The notes: generated by a model from the letters alone, not told the origin. 64,000 nt of DNA from Variovorax sp. OAS795 (GCF_040546685.1 NZ_JBEPOH010000001.1:310001-374000); one strand, 5' to 3'. Positions 19,253 to 28,545 are shown, counted from the first letter of the stretch. Translations and numbers: made by a program.

Positions 19253-19840
19253 ATGACGATCCACGACCGCGTCCGGGTGCACGAAGTCACCCTGCTCTCC
19301 GACAACTGGTACACGCTGAAGACGACCGCCTTCGACTGGCGCCGCAACGACGGCCAGTGGCAGCGCATGCACCGCGAAACCTACGACCGCGGCAACGGCG
19401 CCACGCTGCTGCCTTGCAACCTGGCGCAGCGCACGGTGCTGCTGACCCGCCAGTTCCGCTACCCGGCCTTCGTCAACGGGCATGACGACCTGCTGATCGA
19501 GGCGGCGGCGGGGCTGCTGGACAACGCCGCGCCCGAAGACCGCATTCGTGCCGAGGTGGAAGAAGAACTCGGCTATCGGCTGGGCGCGGTGCAGAAGATC
19601 TTCGAAGCCTTCATGAGCCCGGGTTCGGTCACCGAGAAGCTGCACTTCTTCATCGCCGAGTACGACCCTTCGATGCGCATCGGCGAAGGCGGCGGCCTGG
19701 CGGACGAGGGCGAGGACATCGAGGTGCTCGAACTCGGCATCGGCGAGGCGCTGGCCATGGTGGCCGACGGGCGCATCGTCGATGCGAAGACGGTCATGCT
19801 GCTGTATCACGCGCAACTGCATGTTTTCGGGCCGGGATAA
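19253..19840 (+). CDS. NUDIX hydrolase, NudK/GDP-mannose pyrophosphatase-like
   Basis: A 195-residue NUDIX protein. N-terminal LLSDNWYTLKTTAFDW and QWQRMHRETYDRGNGATLLPCN resemble E. coli NudK; the NUDIX box is GLLDNAAPEDRIRAEVEEELGY, in which the arginine of the general motif is replaced by alanine (E. coli NudK has lysine there). SPGSVTEKLHFFIAEYD follows, typical of ADP-ribose/GDP-mannose hydrolases. It probably hydrolyses a nucleoside-diphosphate sugar. An in-frame start 12 codons earlier would run through the direct repeats, so MTIHDR is preferred. dacB starts only 7 bases after its stop. Confidence 0.85.
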   Translation: MTIHDRVRVHEVTLLSDNWYTLKTTAFDWRRNDGQWQRMHRETYDRGNGATLLPCNLAQRTVLLTRQFRYPAFVNGHDDLLIEAAAGLLDNAAPEDRIRAEVEEELGYRLGAVQKIFEAFMSPGSVTEKLHFFIAEYDPSMRIGEGGGLADEGEDIEVLELGIGEALAMVADGRIVDAKTVMLLYHAQLHVFGPG

Positions 19841-19847
19841 TCGGGCG

Positions 19848-21281
19848 ATGCCCGTTCTTCTTCGCCGCTCCTTCGTTCATTGCGCCTGCGCACTCTCCCT
19901 CGCCGCGGGGGCCGTTTCATCCGCCTTGGCGCAGCAGGCCTTCCCTCCCGAAGTCGAGAGCGCCCTCGCGCGCGCCAAGGTGCCGCGCGACTCGGTGACG
20001 ATGCTGGTGGCCGACGCCGACGGCACGCGCCCGCCGCGGCTGGCCTGGCGCACGCAGGTGCCGGTCAATCCGGCGTCGATCATGAAGGTGGTGACCACTT
20101 ACGCGGCGCTCGACATGCTGGGCGCGGCCTACAGCTGGAGCACGCCGGTCTACGTGGACGGCACGGTGAGCAACGGCGTGCTCAACGGCAACCTCTACAT
20201 CAAGGGCCAGGGCGATCCCAAGCTGGTGCTGGAACGCGCCTGGCTGCTGCTGCGGCGCGTGCAGGGCCTGGGCATCACCACGGTGAGCGGCGACATCGTG
20301 CTCGACCGCAGCGCCTTCGAGAACACGATCGAGAACGATCCGGCCGCGTTCGACGGCGAGCCGCTGCGCCCCTACAACGCCTCGCCCGACGCGCTGCTGG
20401 TCAACTTCAAGTCGGTCAACATGATCTTCACGCCCGAGCGCGGCGGCCAGCAGGCGCGCGTGAGCTACGAGCCGCCGCTGGCCAGCGTGTCGATGCAGCC
20501 CGCCGTGGCGCTCGCGCCCGGCGAATGCGGTGACTGGCGCGCGGCGATCAAGCCGGACTTCAGCGATCCGAACCGCATCCGCTTCCTGGGCGCACTTCCA
20601 ACGGCCTGCGGCGAGAAAAGCTGGGCCGTGGCGTATGCCGACCCGCGCACCTACGGCCTGCGCGCGATCGGCGGCCTGTGGGCCGAGATGGGCGGCCGCG
20701 TGGGCGGGCAGATGCGCGACGGACGGGTGCCGGCGGGCCTGCGCCCGGCGTTCGAATTCGGCTCGCCGCCGCTCTCGGAGGTGGTGCGCGACATCAACAA
20801 GTACAGCAACAACGTGATGGCGCAGCAGGTGTTCCTGACGATCGGGCTCACGCAGAAGAACCGCGGCAGCTTCGAGGCCTCGCGCAGCGCGCTGGGCCAA
20901 TGGTGGCGCGACCGCATCGGCACCGGCGAGGCGCCGCCGGTGTTCGACAACGGCTCGGGCCTGTCGCGCGAGGAACGCATCAGCGCTGCGGCGCTCGGCA
21001 GGATGCTGCAGGTGGCCTGGCGCTCGCCGGTGATGCCGGAACTGGTCTCGTCGCTGCCCGCCACGGGCGTGGATGGCACGCTCAGGAAGCGCGCGCTGCG
21101 ATCGGGCGGCGCGGCCCACCTGAAGACCGGCTCGCTGCGCGATTCGGCGGGGGTCGCCGGCTACGTGCACGGCGCGAGCGGCCGGCGCTACGTGCTGGTG
21201 GCCATTGCCAACGGCGAGAACGCAGCGGCGGCGCGCACGGCGTTCGACGCGCTGGTCGACTGGGCCTCGCAGGACAACTGA
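19848..21281 (+). CDS. dacB: D-alanyl-D-alanine carboxypeptidase/endopeptidase (PBP4, DacB)
   Basis: A 477-residue periplasmic class C penicillin-binding protein that trims peptidoglycan cross-links. It has a signal peptide (CACALSLAAGAVSSALAQQ), the active-site SxxK as SIMK near residue 82, SxN as YSNN, and KTG as HLKTGS close to the C-terminus. A long insert between SxxK and SxN (about 200 residues) with NGNLYIKGQGDPKL and GDIVLDRSAF is normal for PBP4. It follows the NUDIX gene by 7 bases and is probably co-transcribed. Confidence 0.96.
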   Translation: MPVLLRRSFVHCACALSLAAGAVSSALAQQAFPPEVESALARAKVPRDSVTMLVADADGTRPPRLAWRTQVPVNPASIMKVVTTYAALDMLGAAYSWSTPVYVDGTVSNGVLNGNLYIKGQGDPKLVLERAWLLLRRVQGLGITTVSGDIVLDRSAFENTIENDPAAFDGEPLRPYNASPDALLVNFKSVNMIFTPERGGQQARVSYEPPLASVSMQPAVALAPGECGDWRAAIKPDFSDPNRIRFLGALPTACGEKSWAVAYADPRTYGLRAIGGLWAEMGGRVGGQMRDGRVPAGLRPAFEFGSPPLSEVVRDINKYSNNVMAQQVFLTIGLTQKNRGSFEASRSALGQWWRDRIGTGEAPPVFDNGSGLSREERISAAALGRMLQVAWRSPVMPELVSSLPATGVDGTLRKRALRSGGAAHLKTGSLRDSAGVAGYVHGASGRRYVLVAIANGENAAAARTAFDALVDWASQDN

Positions 21282-21302
21282 GCCGGCGGGCGGCCTGGTT
21301 CA

Positions 21303-21328
21303 CTAGGTAGACGCGCTAGGTAGACGCG
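21303..21328. repeat. 13-bp tandem duplication
   Basis: CTAGGTAGACGCG occurs twice in direct succession (21303-21315 and 21316-21328) in the gap between dacB and the lipoprotein hydrolase gene. It may be a replication slippage product; no function is apparent. Confidence 0.6.
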
Positions 21329-21398
21329 CCGCTTGCGCGCGGGCGGGGCCCTGCACAGAATCGGACGCCCGTTCGATTCGACGACAAGCAACCCACGC

Positions 21399-21413
21399 AG
21401 GAGGCACGCCTTG
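21399..21413 (+). promoter_or_regulatory. Strong ribosome-binding site before a TTG start
   Basis: AGGAGG (21399-21404) lies six bases before TTG at 21411. This spacing fixes the start of the lipoprotein hydrolase at the TTG, which also begins the signal peptide. Confidence 0.75.
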
Positions 21414-22997
21414 AACCAGCTCCAGAAAAATACATTCACGCCGCTGCGCCGGTTCGGCGTTCTCGCCGGCGCCGCGTTGCTGCTGGCCGCCTGCGGTGGT
21501 GGCGGCGGCGGCGGCGGCGGGATCGGCGTGGGCTTTCCGCTGCCAGCCGGCGACACCGGCCGCGGAACGGTCGTGACGGACCCGCCCCCGCAAACCGCCA
21601 AGCTGACCGCCGACCAGTTCAGGTCCAGCCTCCAGGCCAGCGACCAGGGCAAGGCCCTGCTGCAGGTGGCCGGCACGCCCCGGTGCGGGGTCGAGGTGCG
21701 TTATCTCGAATACCGCACCGTCGGCGGCAAGGGCGAGGCCACCAACGCGACGGCCGCCGTCATGCTGCCCTCGGGCACCGACGTGGCCTGCAACGGCGCG
21801 CGGCCCGTGGTGCTGTATGCGCACGGCACCACCGCGGCGCGCAACTACAACCTCGCCGCCTGGACCGATTCCACCCAGCCGGCCGCCGGGGAGGGGCTGA
21901 CGGTCGCCGCGATGTTCGCGGCGCAGGGCTACATCGTGGTGGCGCCCAACTACGCGGGCTACGACAAGTCGACGCTGCCCTATCACCCGTACCTCAACGG
22001 CGACCAGCAGGGCAAGGACATGGTCGATGCGCTGGCCGCGGCGCGCAAGACCTTGCCGGGCATCGGCGCGGAGGACGCGGGCTCGCTGCTGATCACCGGC
22101 TATTCGCAGGGCGGGTACGTGGCGATGGCAGCGCACCGCGAGATGCAGGCCACGGGCAAGGCGGTGACGGCGTCGGCGCCGCTCTCCGCGCCGTCGGCCA
22201 TCAGCCTCTTGGTGGACTACAACTTCCAGGGCTGGCCGGCCCTCGGCAGCACGCTCTTCGTGCCGCTGCTCTCGACCAGCTGGCAGCGGCAGTTCGGCGA
22301 CGTGTACGCCAGCACAACCGACGTCTACGAGGCGCAGTACGCCACCGGCATCGACACCCTGCTGCCGAGCCTGACGCCCCTCACCACCTTGTATGCCAAT
22401 GGCAAATTGCCGCAGCTCGCGCTCTTTCCGGCCGGCGCGACGCCGGGCCCGGTGACCCCGGAGCTGTCGATCTTCTACGGCGCCAACAACCTGATCCGCC
22501 AGAGCTATCTCACGCAGGCGGCCGGCGACGCGCAGGCCAACCCCTGCCCGGGCAATGCGCTGCCCGCAACGGCCGCCTCGCTCAGCACGACCTCACCGCT
22601 CGACTGCAGGCCGGCACTCGGCTTCCGCAAGGCCGCGCGCGCCAACGACCTTCGCAACTGGCTGCCGGCCCGGCCGGTGCTCATGTGCGGCGGCGCCAAC
22701 GATCCGACGGTGAATTTCCTCAGCACCCGTGCCACCGCCGGCTACTTCCGCGCCCGCGGCATGCCCGCCGCCGCGCTGACCGTGATCGACCTGGAAGACA
22801 CGGCCGCCACCGATGCCTATTCCGCCGCCCGTGCGGGCTTTGCGCAGGCCAGGAGCACGCTGGCGCAGAACACCGCCGGCAGCGACGCCGACAAGCGGCA
22901 GGCTGTCACCCAGGCCTACCACGGCACGCTGGTGCCGCCGTTCTGCCTGGCCTCGGCCCGGGGCTTCTTCCAGGGCGTGCTGGCTGCGGGCGGCTGA
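21411..22997 (+). CDS. Secreted lipoprotein alpha/beta hydrolase
   Basis: A 528-residue protein starting at TTG. The signal peptide ends in a lipobox LAAC (Cys near residue 28), followed by a run of nine glycines that acts as a flexible tether. The mature part is an alpha/beta hydrolase: oxyanion-region VVLYAHGTT, IVVAPNYAGYDKS, nucleophile GYSQGG, a candidate acid in MCGGANDPTVN and a histidine in AYHGTLVPPF near the C-terminus. It resembles secretory lipases and esterases of the bacterial prolyl-oligopeptidase-like group. Substrate unknown; outer-membrane anchoring is inferred from the lipobox. It converges with sua5 38 bases downstream. Confidence 0.88.
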   Translation: MNQLQKNTFTPLRRFGVLAGAALLLAACGGGGGGGGGIGVGFPLPAGDTGRGTVVTDPPPQTAKLTADQFRSSLQASDQGKALLQVAGTPRCGVEVRYLEYRTVGGKGEATNATAAVMLPSGTDVACNGARPVVLYAHGTTAARNYNLAAWTDSTQPAAGEGLTVAAMFAAQGYIVVAPNYAGYDKSTLPYHPYLNGDQQGKDMVDALAAARKTLPGIGAEDAGSLLITGYSQGGYVAMAAHREMQATGKAVTASAPLSAPSAISLLVDYNFQGWPALGSTLFVPLLSTSWQRQFGDVYASTTDVYEAQYATGIDTLLPSLTPLTTLYANGKLPQLALFPAGATPGPVTPELSIFYGANNLIRQSYLTQAAGDAQANPCPGNALPATAASLSTTSPLDCRPALGFRKAARANDLRNWLPARPVLMCGGANDPTVNFLSTRATAGYFRARGMPAAALTVIDLEDTAATDAYSAARAGFAQARSTLAQNTAGSDADKRQAVTQAYHGTLVPPFCLASARGFFQGVLAAGG

Positions 22998-23035
22998 GGC
23001 TGCCCGGACCGCTCAAGCCGCGGCCGCCCTGAAGC

Positions 23036-24037
23036 TCAGGCCGCGGCCGCCCGGTGCAGGCGGTCGCGCACGCCTTCCCACTCGGGCGTGTCGGGCGGCG
23101 TCTCGACCCAGATCAGCTTGACGCCCTCTGCGTCGAACGCGCGCAGCACCGCGAACAGCTGGTGCGCGCTGGCGGCCGCGTCGTCGGGCATGCGCCGCTG
23201 CAGCACGCGCTGCGACGGACTGCGCAATTCGGCGCGCGACCACACCGCGATGTTGGCGGCGCCCGCGCCGAGCACGTCGAGCCCGGTCTGGATGGCCTTG
23301 GCGTCCATCAACCGCAGCTTGGCGTTGGGTGCGTAGTGCGCCTCCAGCGTGCCGGAAGCGCGCGGGTCGGGCGTCTCGAGCACTTCGCGGTCGCGCAGGC
23401 GCTCGCCCGCGGCGGCCTCGATCTGGGCGCGCGTGATCACGCCGGGGCGCAGCAGCACGGGCGCGCCGCGGCTGCAATCGACGATGGTCGATTCGATGCC
23501 GACTTCGCAGGCACCCCCGTCGATCACGGGCACGGCGTCGCCGAATTCGTCGAACACATGCTGCGCGGTGGTCGGGCTGACGCGGCCGAAGCGATTGGCG
23601 CTGGGGCCCGCGAGGCCCGGCACCCCCTGCTCGGCACAGGCCTCGAGCAGCGCCTGCGCGAGCGGATGCGAAGGACAGCGCAGGCCGATCGTGTCCTGCC
23701 CGCCGGCGGCCGCGGCCGCCACGCCAGGCTGGCGCGTGACGATCAGCGTCAAGGGGCCAGGCCAGAAGGCCTGCACCAGCTTCTGTGCGAACAACGGCAG
23801 CGGCTGCGCAAAGCGCGACAGCGCCTCGGTGCCCTTGATGCCGGCCGCGACGTGGACGATCAGCGGATGGTCGGCCGGCCGGCCCTTGGCCTTGAAGATG
23901 CCGCCCACCGCCATGTCGCTGGTGGCGTCGGCACCCAGGCCGTAGACGGTCTCGGTGGGGAACGCGACCAGTCCGCCCGCGCGCAGCACGCGCGCCGCCT
24001 CGGCGATGGCATGGGGATCCTGCCCGTCGAGGATCAT
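23036..24037 (-). CDS. sua5: L-threonylcarbamoyladenylate synthase (Sua5/TsaC type)
   Basis: A 333-residue enzyme that makes threonylcarbamoyl-AMP for tRNA t6A. The YrdC domain (residues about 1-200) has FPTETVYGLGADA, KAKGRPADHPLIVHV, FWPGPLTLIV, IGLRCPSHPLA, GPSANRFGRVSPTTA and GIESTIVDCS. A C-terminal Sua5 domain of about 100 residues (RASGTLEAHYAPNAKLRLM) makes it Sua5-like rather than short TsaC. Its ATGA overlaps the purK stop by 4 bases, so it is translated with the purine genes. Confidence 0.95.
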   Translation of the reverse strand: MILDGQDPHAIAEAARVLRAGGLVAFPTETVYGLGADATSDMAVGGIFKAKGRPADHPLIVHVAAGIKGTEALSRFAQPLPLFAQKLVQAFWPGPLTLIVTRQPGVAAAAAGGQDTIGLRCPSHPLAQALLEACAEQGVPGLAGPSANRFGRVSPTTAQHVFDEFGDAVPVIDGGACEVGIESTIVDCSRGAPVLLRPGVITRAQIEAAAGERLRDREVLETPDPRASGTLEAHYAPNAKLRLMDAKAIQTGLDVLGAGAANIAVWSRAELRSPSQRVLQRRMPDDAAASAHQLFAVLRAFDAEGVKLIWVETPPDTPEWEGVRDRLHRAAAA

Positions 24038-25224
24038 GCGAAGTCCGCCGCCGACAACGGCAGCAGGCCGAGCAGCGCGGCGGCCTCGGAGGCCGTGGCG
24101 CGCACGCTCTCGAGCGTGGCGCCGGTGAGCGTCAGGTGGCCCATCTTGCGGCCGCGTCGCGGTTCGATCTTGCCGTACAGGTGCAGGTGAGCGCCGGGCA
24201 GCGCGAGCACCTCGCTCCATCGCGGCGAGGCCGGCTTGGTGCCGCCCGCGGTGAACCACAGGTCGCCCAGCAGGTTCAGCATGATCGCCGGGCTGTGCTG
24301 GCGCGGCGGTGCCAGCGGCAGGCCCGCGAGCGTGCGCACCTGCAGCTCGAACTGCGACACGTCGCAGGCTTCCATGGTGTAGTGGCCGCTGTTGTGCGGC
24401 CGCGGCGCCATTTCGTTCACCACCAGCGAGCCGTCGGTCAGGACGAAGAATTCGACGCACAGCACGCCGACATAGTTGAGCCCGGTGGCGATGCTCCTGG
24501 CGGAATTGATGGCCGCCTGCGCCACGGTCTTGGGCATGTTCTGCGCATGCACCTCGGTCATGGCCAGGATGCCGTCCCGGTGCAGGTTGCGCTGCGGCGG
24601 AAAGTGCACCATCTGCCCGTCGCGCCCGCGCGCCACGATCACCGAGCATTCGAATTCGAGCGGCAGCATCTTCTCGAGCACGCAGGGCACGCAGTGCGCG
24701 GCCTGCCAGGCATCGACCAGCTCGGCGCGCGTGGTCACGCGCTGCTGCCCCTTGCCGTCGTAGCCCAGGCGCGCGGTCTTCAGGATGCCGGGCAGCAGCC
24801 CGTCCTCGCCCGCGGCGAGCTGGGCCGCCGTCTCGATGACGGCGTACGGCGCGCAGGCCACGCCGCAGCGCGTGAAATGGGCCTTTTCGGCGATGCGGTC
24901 CTGCGCGATGGCAATGGCGGCCGCATCGGGCGACACCGGCCGGGCCGCCGAGAGCTTGTCCAGCGAAGGCGCCGGCACGTTCTCGAATTCGGTCGTGACG
25001 GCATCGGCCAGGCCCGCTAGCCGCGCGAGGCCGTCGACATCGGCATAGTCGGTGTGGATGTGGTGATGGCTCACGCGTCCGGCCGGGCTGTCGGCGTCGG
25101 GGTCGAGCACGGCGGTGAAATAGCCCATGCGCTGGGCGGCATGGGCGAACATGCGGCCGAGCTGGCCGCCGCCGAGCACGCCGAGCGTGGCGCCGGGAAG
25201 GATGGGCAGGCCGTTGCTGCTCAC
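24034..25224 (-). CDS. purK: 5-(carboxyamino)imidazole ribonucleotide synthase PurK
   Basis: A 396-residue ATP-grasp enzyme that carboxylates AIR with bicarbonate and ATP in purine synthesis. It shows [88 protein letters not shown] and LNLLGD. The start is a GTG at 25224 that overlaps the purE stop by 4 bases (GTGA). It is followed by sua5, again with a 4-base overlap. Confidence 0.97.
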   Translation of the reverse strand: MSSNGLPILPGATLGVLGGGQLGRMFAHAAQRMGYFTAVLDPDADSPAGRVSHHHIHTDYADVDGLARLAGLADAVTTEFENVPAPSLDKLSAARPVSPDAAAIAIAQDRIAEKAHFTRCGVACAPYAVIETAAQLAAGEDGLLPGILKTARLGYDGKGQQRVTTRAELVDAWQAAHCVPCVLEKMLPLEFECSVIVARGRDGQMVHFPPQRNLHRDGILAMTEVHAQNMPKTVAQAAINSARSIATGLNYVGVLCVEFFVLTDGSLVVNEMAPRPHNSGHYTMEACDVSQFELQVRTLAGLPLAPPRQHSPAIMLNLLGDLWFTAGGTKPASPRWSEVLALPGAHLHLYGKIEPRRGRKMGHLTLTGATLESVRATASEAAALLGLLPLSAADFA

Positions 25225-25769
25225 AGCGCACCCCCGCCCTGGGGCGAAAAGGGGGACACGGCGCCGCCGTCCGCCGCGGGCGGCGGCAGGCTCATGGCCT
25301 CGGCCGCGGCGGTCTGCGCGGTACGGAAGGCATCGAGCCGGGCCCGCAGCGCGGGATCGTTCACCGCCAGCATCGCCACCGCGAACAGCGCCGCGTTGGC
25401 CGCGCCCGCATTGCCGATGGCAAAGGTGGCCACCGGCACGCCCTTGGGCATCTGCACGATGCTGTAGAGCGAATCGACCCCCTGCAGGTGGCGGCTGGCC
25501 ACCGGCACGCCAAGCACCGGCACCGTGGTTTTCGAGGCCAGCATGCCCGGCAGGTGGGCTGCGCCGCCGGCGCCGGCGATGATCGCGGCAAGCCCGCGCC
25601 CCGCGGCGCTTTCGGCGTACGCGAAGAGCGCATCGGGCATCCGGTGGGCCGAGACCACCTTCGCTTCGTGCTGGATCCCGAATTGCTGGAGAATCTCGAC
25701 CGCGTTGCGCATCGTCTCCCAATCGGAGCTCGAGCCCATCACTACACCGACCTGAATGGTTTCGTTCAT
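25221..25769 (-). CDS. purE: 5-(carboxyamino)imidazole ribonucleotide mutase PurE
   Basis: A 182-residue class I PurE that rearranges N5-CAIR to CAIR. It has [44 protein letters not shown] and [24 protein letters not shown]. The C-terminal extension of about 20 residues ([21 protein letters not shown]) is not part of the fold. The gene starts only 36 bases from the divergent cnoX, so the two promoters must overlap each other or the coding regions. purK is coupled by a 4-base overlap. Confidence 0.97.
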   Translation of the reverse strand: MNETIQVGVVMGSSSDWETMRNAVEILQQFGIQHEAKVVSAHRMPDALFAYAESAAGRGLAAIIAGAGGAAHLPGMLASKTTVPVLGVPVASRHLQGVDSLYSIVQMPKGVPVATFAIGNAGAANAALFAVAMLAVNDPALRARLDAFRTAQTAAAEAMSLPPPAADGGAVSPFSPQGGGAL

Positions 25770-25805
25770 GGTTTCAATTTTACGTTTCACCCCCAGCTGG
25801 TTCCG

Positions 25806-26726
25806 ATGATCGACATCACTCTCGAAAATTTTCAGGCCGAACTGATCGAAGGCTCGGTCGCCACGCCGGTGCTGCTGGACATCTGGGCCGAGTGGTGCGG
25901 GCCGTGCAAGCAGCTCGGGCCGGTGCTCGAAAAGCTCGAAGTCGAGTACGCCGGCCGCTTCACGCTGGCCAAGCTCGATGCCGACAAGGTGCCGCAGATC
26001 TCGACCCAGCTGTCCGAGATGTTCGGCGTGCGCAGCATCCCGTTCTGCGTGATGTTCAAGGACGGCCAGCCGGTCGACGGCTTCGTCGGCGCCATTCCGG
26101 CCGACAAGATCCGCGAGTTCCTCGACAAGCACGTGCCCGGTGCCGAGGAAGCCGAGGCCGCTTCGGAGGAAGCGGCGGCGCAGGAGGCCCTGGCCGAAGG
26201 GGACACCGAGGGCGCGCTGGAGCGGCTGCAGCATGCCGTGGCCACCGACCCCGCCAACGACGACGCACGCTTCGACTACGTCAAGCTGCTGCTGCAGGCC
26301 GGCCGGATCGACGAGGCCAAGGTGGCGTTCGCGCCGGTGATCGCCAAGACCACGCTGGTGCGCCGCTTCGATTCGCTGCAGCGCTGGATGGACGCGATCG
26401 ATTTTGCGGCCCCGGTGTCGGGCCCCGCGCCCACGCTGGACGGGTTCGACGCGAAGATTGCCGCCGGCAAGCGCGATTTCGATGCGCGTTTTGGCCGCGC
26501 GCGCCTGCTGATGCACGCCCAGCGCTGGACCGACGCGATGGACGAGCTGCTCGAGATCCTGATGCGCGACAAGAGCTGGAACGAGGATCTCGCGCGCAAG
26601 ACCTACATCGCGATCCTCGATGTGATCGAGCCGCCGCGGGTGAAGGTGGCCGACGGGCAGATTCCGCCGGACGACCCGGTCGTGGCCACCTACCGCCGCC
26701 GCCTGAGCAGCGTGGTATTGAGCTGA
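25806..26726 (+). CDS. cnoX: Thioredoxin-TPR co-chaperone CnoX (YbbN)
   Basis: A 306-residue protein with an N-terminal thioredoxin domain ([18 protein letters not shown], cis-proline region [10 protein letters not shown]) and a C-terminal helical TPR-like region ([38 protein letters not shown] and two further repeats). This is the CnoX/YbbN architecture: a holdase that protects clients from oxidation and passes them to GroEL. The redox motif WCGPC is complete here, unlike the SxxC of E. coli CnoX, so this version may be redox active. It ends in a strong terminator. Confidence 0.93.
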   Translation: MIDITLENFQAELIEGSVATPVLLDIWAEWCGPCKQLGPVLEKLEVEYAGRFTLAKLDADKVPQISTQLSEMFGVRSIPFCVMFKDGQPVDGFVGAIPADKIREFLDKHVPGAEEAEAASEEAAAQEALAEGDTEGALERLQHAVATDPANDDARFDYVKLLLQAGRIDEAKVAFAPVIAKTTLVRRFDSLQRWMDAIDFAAPVSGPAPTLDGFDAKIAAGKRDFDARFGRARLLMHAQRWTDAMDELLEILMRDKSWNEDLARKTYIAILDVIEPPRVKVADGQIPPDDPVVATYRRRLSSVVLS

Positions 26727-26762
26727 GCAGAATTTCTGCGCACCCCGATGCGCAATTTCATT

Positions 26763-26789
26763 AAAAAGCGACTTTCCAGTCGCTTTTTT
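26763..26789 (+). terminator. Rho-independent terminator of cnoX
   Basis: An 11-base arm AAAAAGCGACT (26763-26773), loop TTCC, complementary arm AGTCGCTTTTT (26778-26788) and a final T. It lies 37 bases after the cnoX stop and isolates it from the hipBA pair. Confidence 0.92.
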
Positions 26790-26814
26790 GTTTGCATGCT
26801 TGATCTCAAATAGA

Positions 26815-26825
26815 TAGCATTGCTA
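26815..26825. promoter_or_regulatory. Short palindrome upstream of hipB-like gene
   Basis: TAGCATTGCTA has 5-base arms around a central T and lies 21 bases before the hipB-like start. HipB antitoxins repress their own operon by binding palindromes near the promoter, so this is a candidate operator; the arms are short, so chance is possible. Confidence 0.3.
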
Positions 26826-26846
26826 CTCAATACCGGGGAAAAGCGT

Positions 26847-27161
26847 ATGGCAATGATCCAACTCACCGAAGAACTTGAAAAGGCCCGCAAGGCGGCCGCC
26901 CTGAGCCAGGAGGCGCTGGCCACGCGTGCGGGGCTCTCGCGCATGACGGTGCAGCGCATCGAGAGCGGCCAGATCGATCCGCGGCTTTCGACACTGCTCG
27001 AAATGGCGCGCGTGCTGGGGCTCGAACTCATGACGGTGCCCGCCGCGCTGCGCCCGCAGCTCGAAGACTTCGTGCGCTCCGGCGGGCGGCTGCTCGGCCA
27101 GCCCGCGGGTTCGGGCGCACCGCCTTCCATCGCGCAGAGCCTGGCCAACGAGGGCCGGTGA
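26847..27161 (+). CDS. HipB-like XRE-family antitoxin
   Basis: A 104-residue HTH protein: ELEKARKAAALSQEALATRAGLSRMTVQRIESGQIDPRLSTLLEMARVLGLELMTVP is a classical Cro/C1 domain with the HipB spacing. A C-terminal tail (GRLLGQPAGSGAPPSIAQSLANEGR) could contact the toxin. The ATG at 26847 follows GGGGAA by five bases. Its stop overlaps the start of the HipA-like gene by 4 bases (GTGA), the usual antitoxin-first coupling. Confidence 0.88.
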   Translation: MAMIQLTEELEKARKAAALSQEALATRAGLSRMTVQRIESGQIDPRLSTLLEMARVLGLELMTVPAALRPQLEDFVRSGGRLLGQPAGSGAPPSIAQSLANEGR

Positions 27162-28483
27162 GCACCAGCGCCGCGTTCAACACCGGCATCCGCTACCTGC
27201 GGATGTACCTGCACGCGCCCGGCGGAGGGCGGCGCGCCATCGGCCATCTCTCGCAATACGGCGACATCCTCCGTGTCTCGTTCGACGAGGCCTACATGGC
27301 CGATCCGGCGCGCCCCACGCTGTCGCTGGCCTACCGCGGCGCCGACGAGGCCGCCACCCGCGCGATCCTGGCTTCGGCCCGCGACGCCCGGGTGTCGCGC
27401 GGCGACGGCCACTGGCCGAGCTACTTCCAGAACCTGCTGCCCGAAGGGCACAACCGCGAGCGCCTGGCCCAGCAGCGGGGCTGCAGCGCGGACGACGAGT
27501 TCGAACTGCTGGCCGCCGCCGGCCACGACCTGATGGGCGCGCTCGAGGTCGAGCCCGTGCCCGCAGCCGAAGGCATTCCCGACACGGTCCGGCACTGGCA
27601 CACCGCGCTCGGGCTGGACGTGCTCGAACCCGGCTTCGTCGAGCTGCCGGTCGAGGACGCGGCCGCCATCCCCGGCGTGGTGACCAAGTTCTCGGCCGTG
27701 CAGGACGGCCGCCGCTACGTGGTGCGGCGCCACGGCGCGGCCGGCTCCTTCATCCTCAAGCTGCCGACCACGCGCCACCCCGACCTGGTCGCCAACGAGC
27801 ACACCGGCTACCGCCTGTGCGGCGCGCTCGGTCTCGACTGCGCCGAGGCCAGCGTGATCGAGCGCAGCGAGGCCGACCTGCCCGAGCAGGTGCCCTTTGG
27901 GCAGATTCTTGCCGTGCGCCGCTTCGACCGCACGGCCGGCGGCGGCCGCATCCACATGGAGGAATTCGCCCAGGTGCTGCAGTACGAGCCGCGCCAGAAG
28001 TACGGCCGCGGGCTCAATGTCGACTGGCCCGCCATGCTGCGCGTGCTGGACCGGCTGTCGCCCAACCCGGTGGCCGACGTGCGCGAATGCGTGCGGCGCA
28101 TCGTCGCATTCATCCTGCTGGGCAACAGCGACGCTCACCTGAAGAACTGGGCGCTGCGCTATCCGGACGGCATCGCGCCGGTGCTGGCGCCGCTCTACGA
28201 TCCCGTGTGCGTGGCGGCATTCTTCGAAGACGTGCCGTCCACCGACTACGCGGTCAACCGCGCCATCGATGCGCGCCTTCGCGCGTTCGACTGGCCCGCG
28301 CTGGAAGCGCTGCTGCGCGCCGCGGGCCTGCTGCGCCCCGGCCGGCTCATGGCCATTGCGCGCGATACCGTGCGGCAGGCGCAGGCCGCCTGGCCCGCGC
28401 TGCTCGACGACGCGGCCACGCCCGCCAGCGTGCGCCATTGCGTGCGCGCCCGGCTGGCCGGCGGCACGGCCTTGGCGGGCTAG
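27158..28483 (+). CDS. HipA-like serine/threonine kinase toxin
   Basis: A 441-residue protein of the HipA family, which phosphorylates aminoacyl-tRNA synthetases and halts growth. The N-terminal HipA_N-like domain covers residues about 12-135. The kinase part has a Gly-rich loop IPGVVTKFSAV (171-181), lysine in FILKLP (201), RFDR (255-258), the catalytic loop GNSDAHLKN (322-330) and LYDPV (346-350). In E. coli HipA a serine three residues before the loop glycine (Ser150) is autophosphorylated; here that place is an alanine, and QEK/QPK is replaced by VTK. It may be a diverged or differently regulated kinase. Start is GTG, overlapping hipB. Confidence 0.85.
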   Translation: MSTSAAFNTGIRYLRMYLHAPGGGRRAIGHLSQYGDILRVSFDEAYMADPARPTLSLAYRGADEAATRAILASARDARVSRGDGHWPSYFQNLLPEGHNRERLAQQRGCSADDEFELLAAAGHDLMGALEVEPVPAAEGIPDTVRHWHTALGLDVLEPGFVELPVEDAAAIPGVVTKFSAVQDGRRYVVRRHGAAGSFILKLPTTRHPDLVANEHTGYRLCGALGLDCAEASVIERSEADLPEQVPFGQILAVRRFDRTAGGGRIHMEEFAQVLQYEPRQKYGRGLNVDWPAMLRVLDRLSPNPVADVRECVRRIVAFILLGNSDAHLKNWALRYPDGIAPVLAPLYDPVCVAAFFEDVPSTDYAVNRAIDARLRAFDWPALEALLRAAGLLRPGRLMAIARDTVRQAQAAWPALLDDAATPASVRHCVRARLAGGTALAG

Positions 28484-28545
28484 GCCGGCGTCGCATACGA
28501 TTGGCGCCGATTCAACTTGTTGCAATTCAGAAGGAAGAACCGGCC

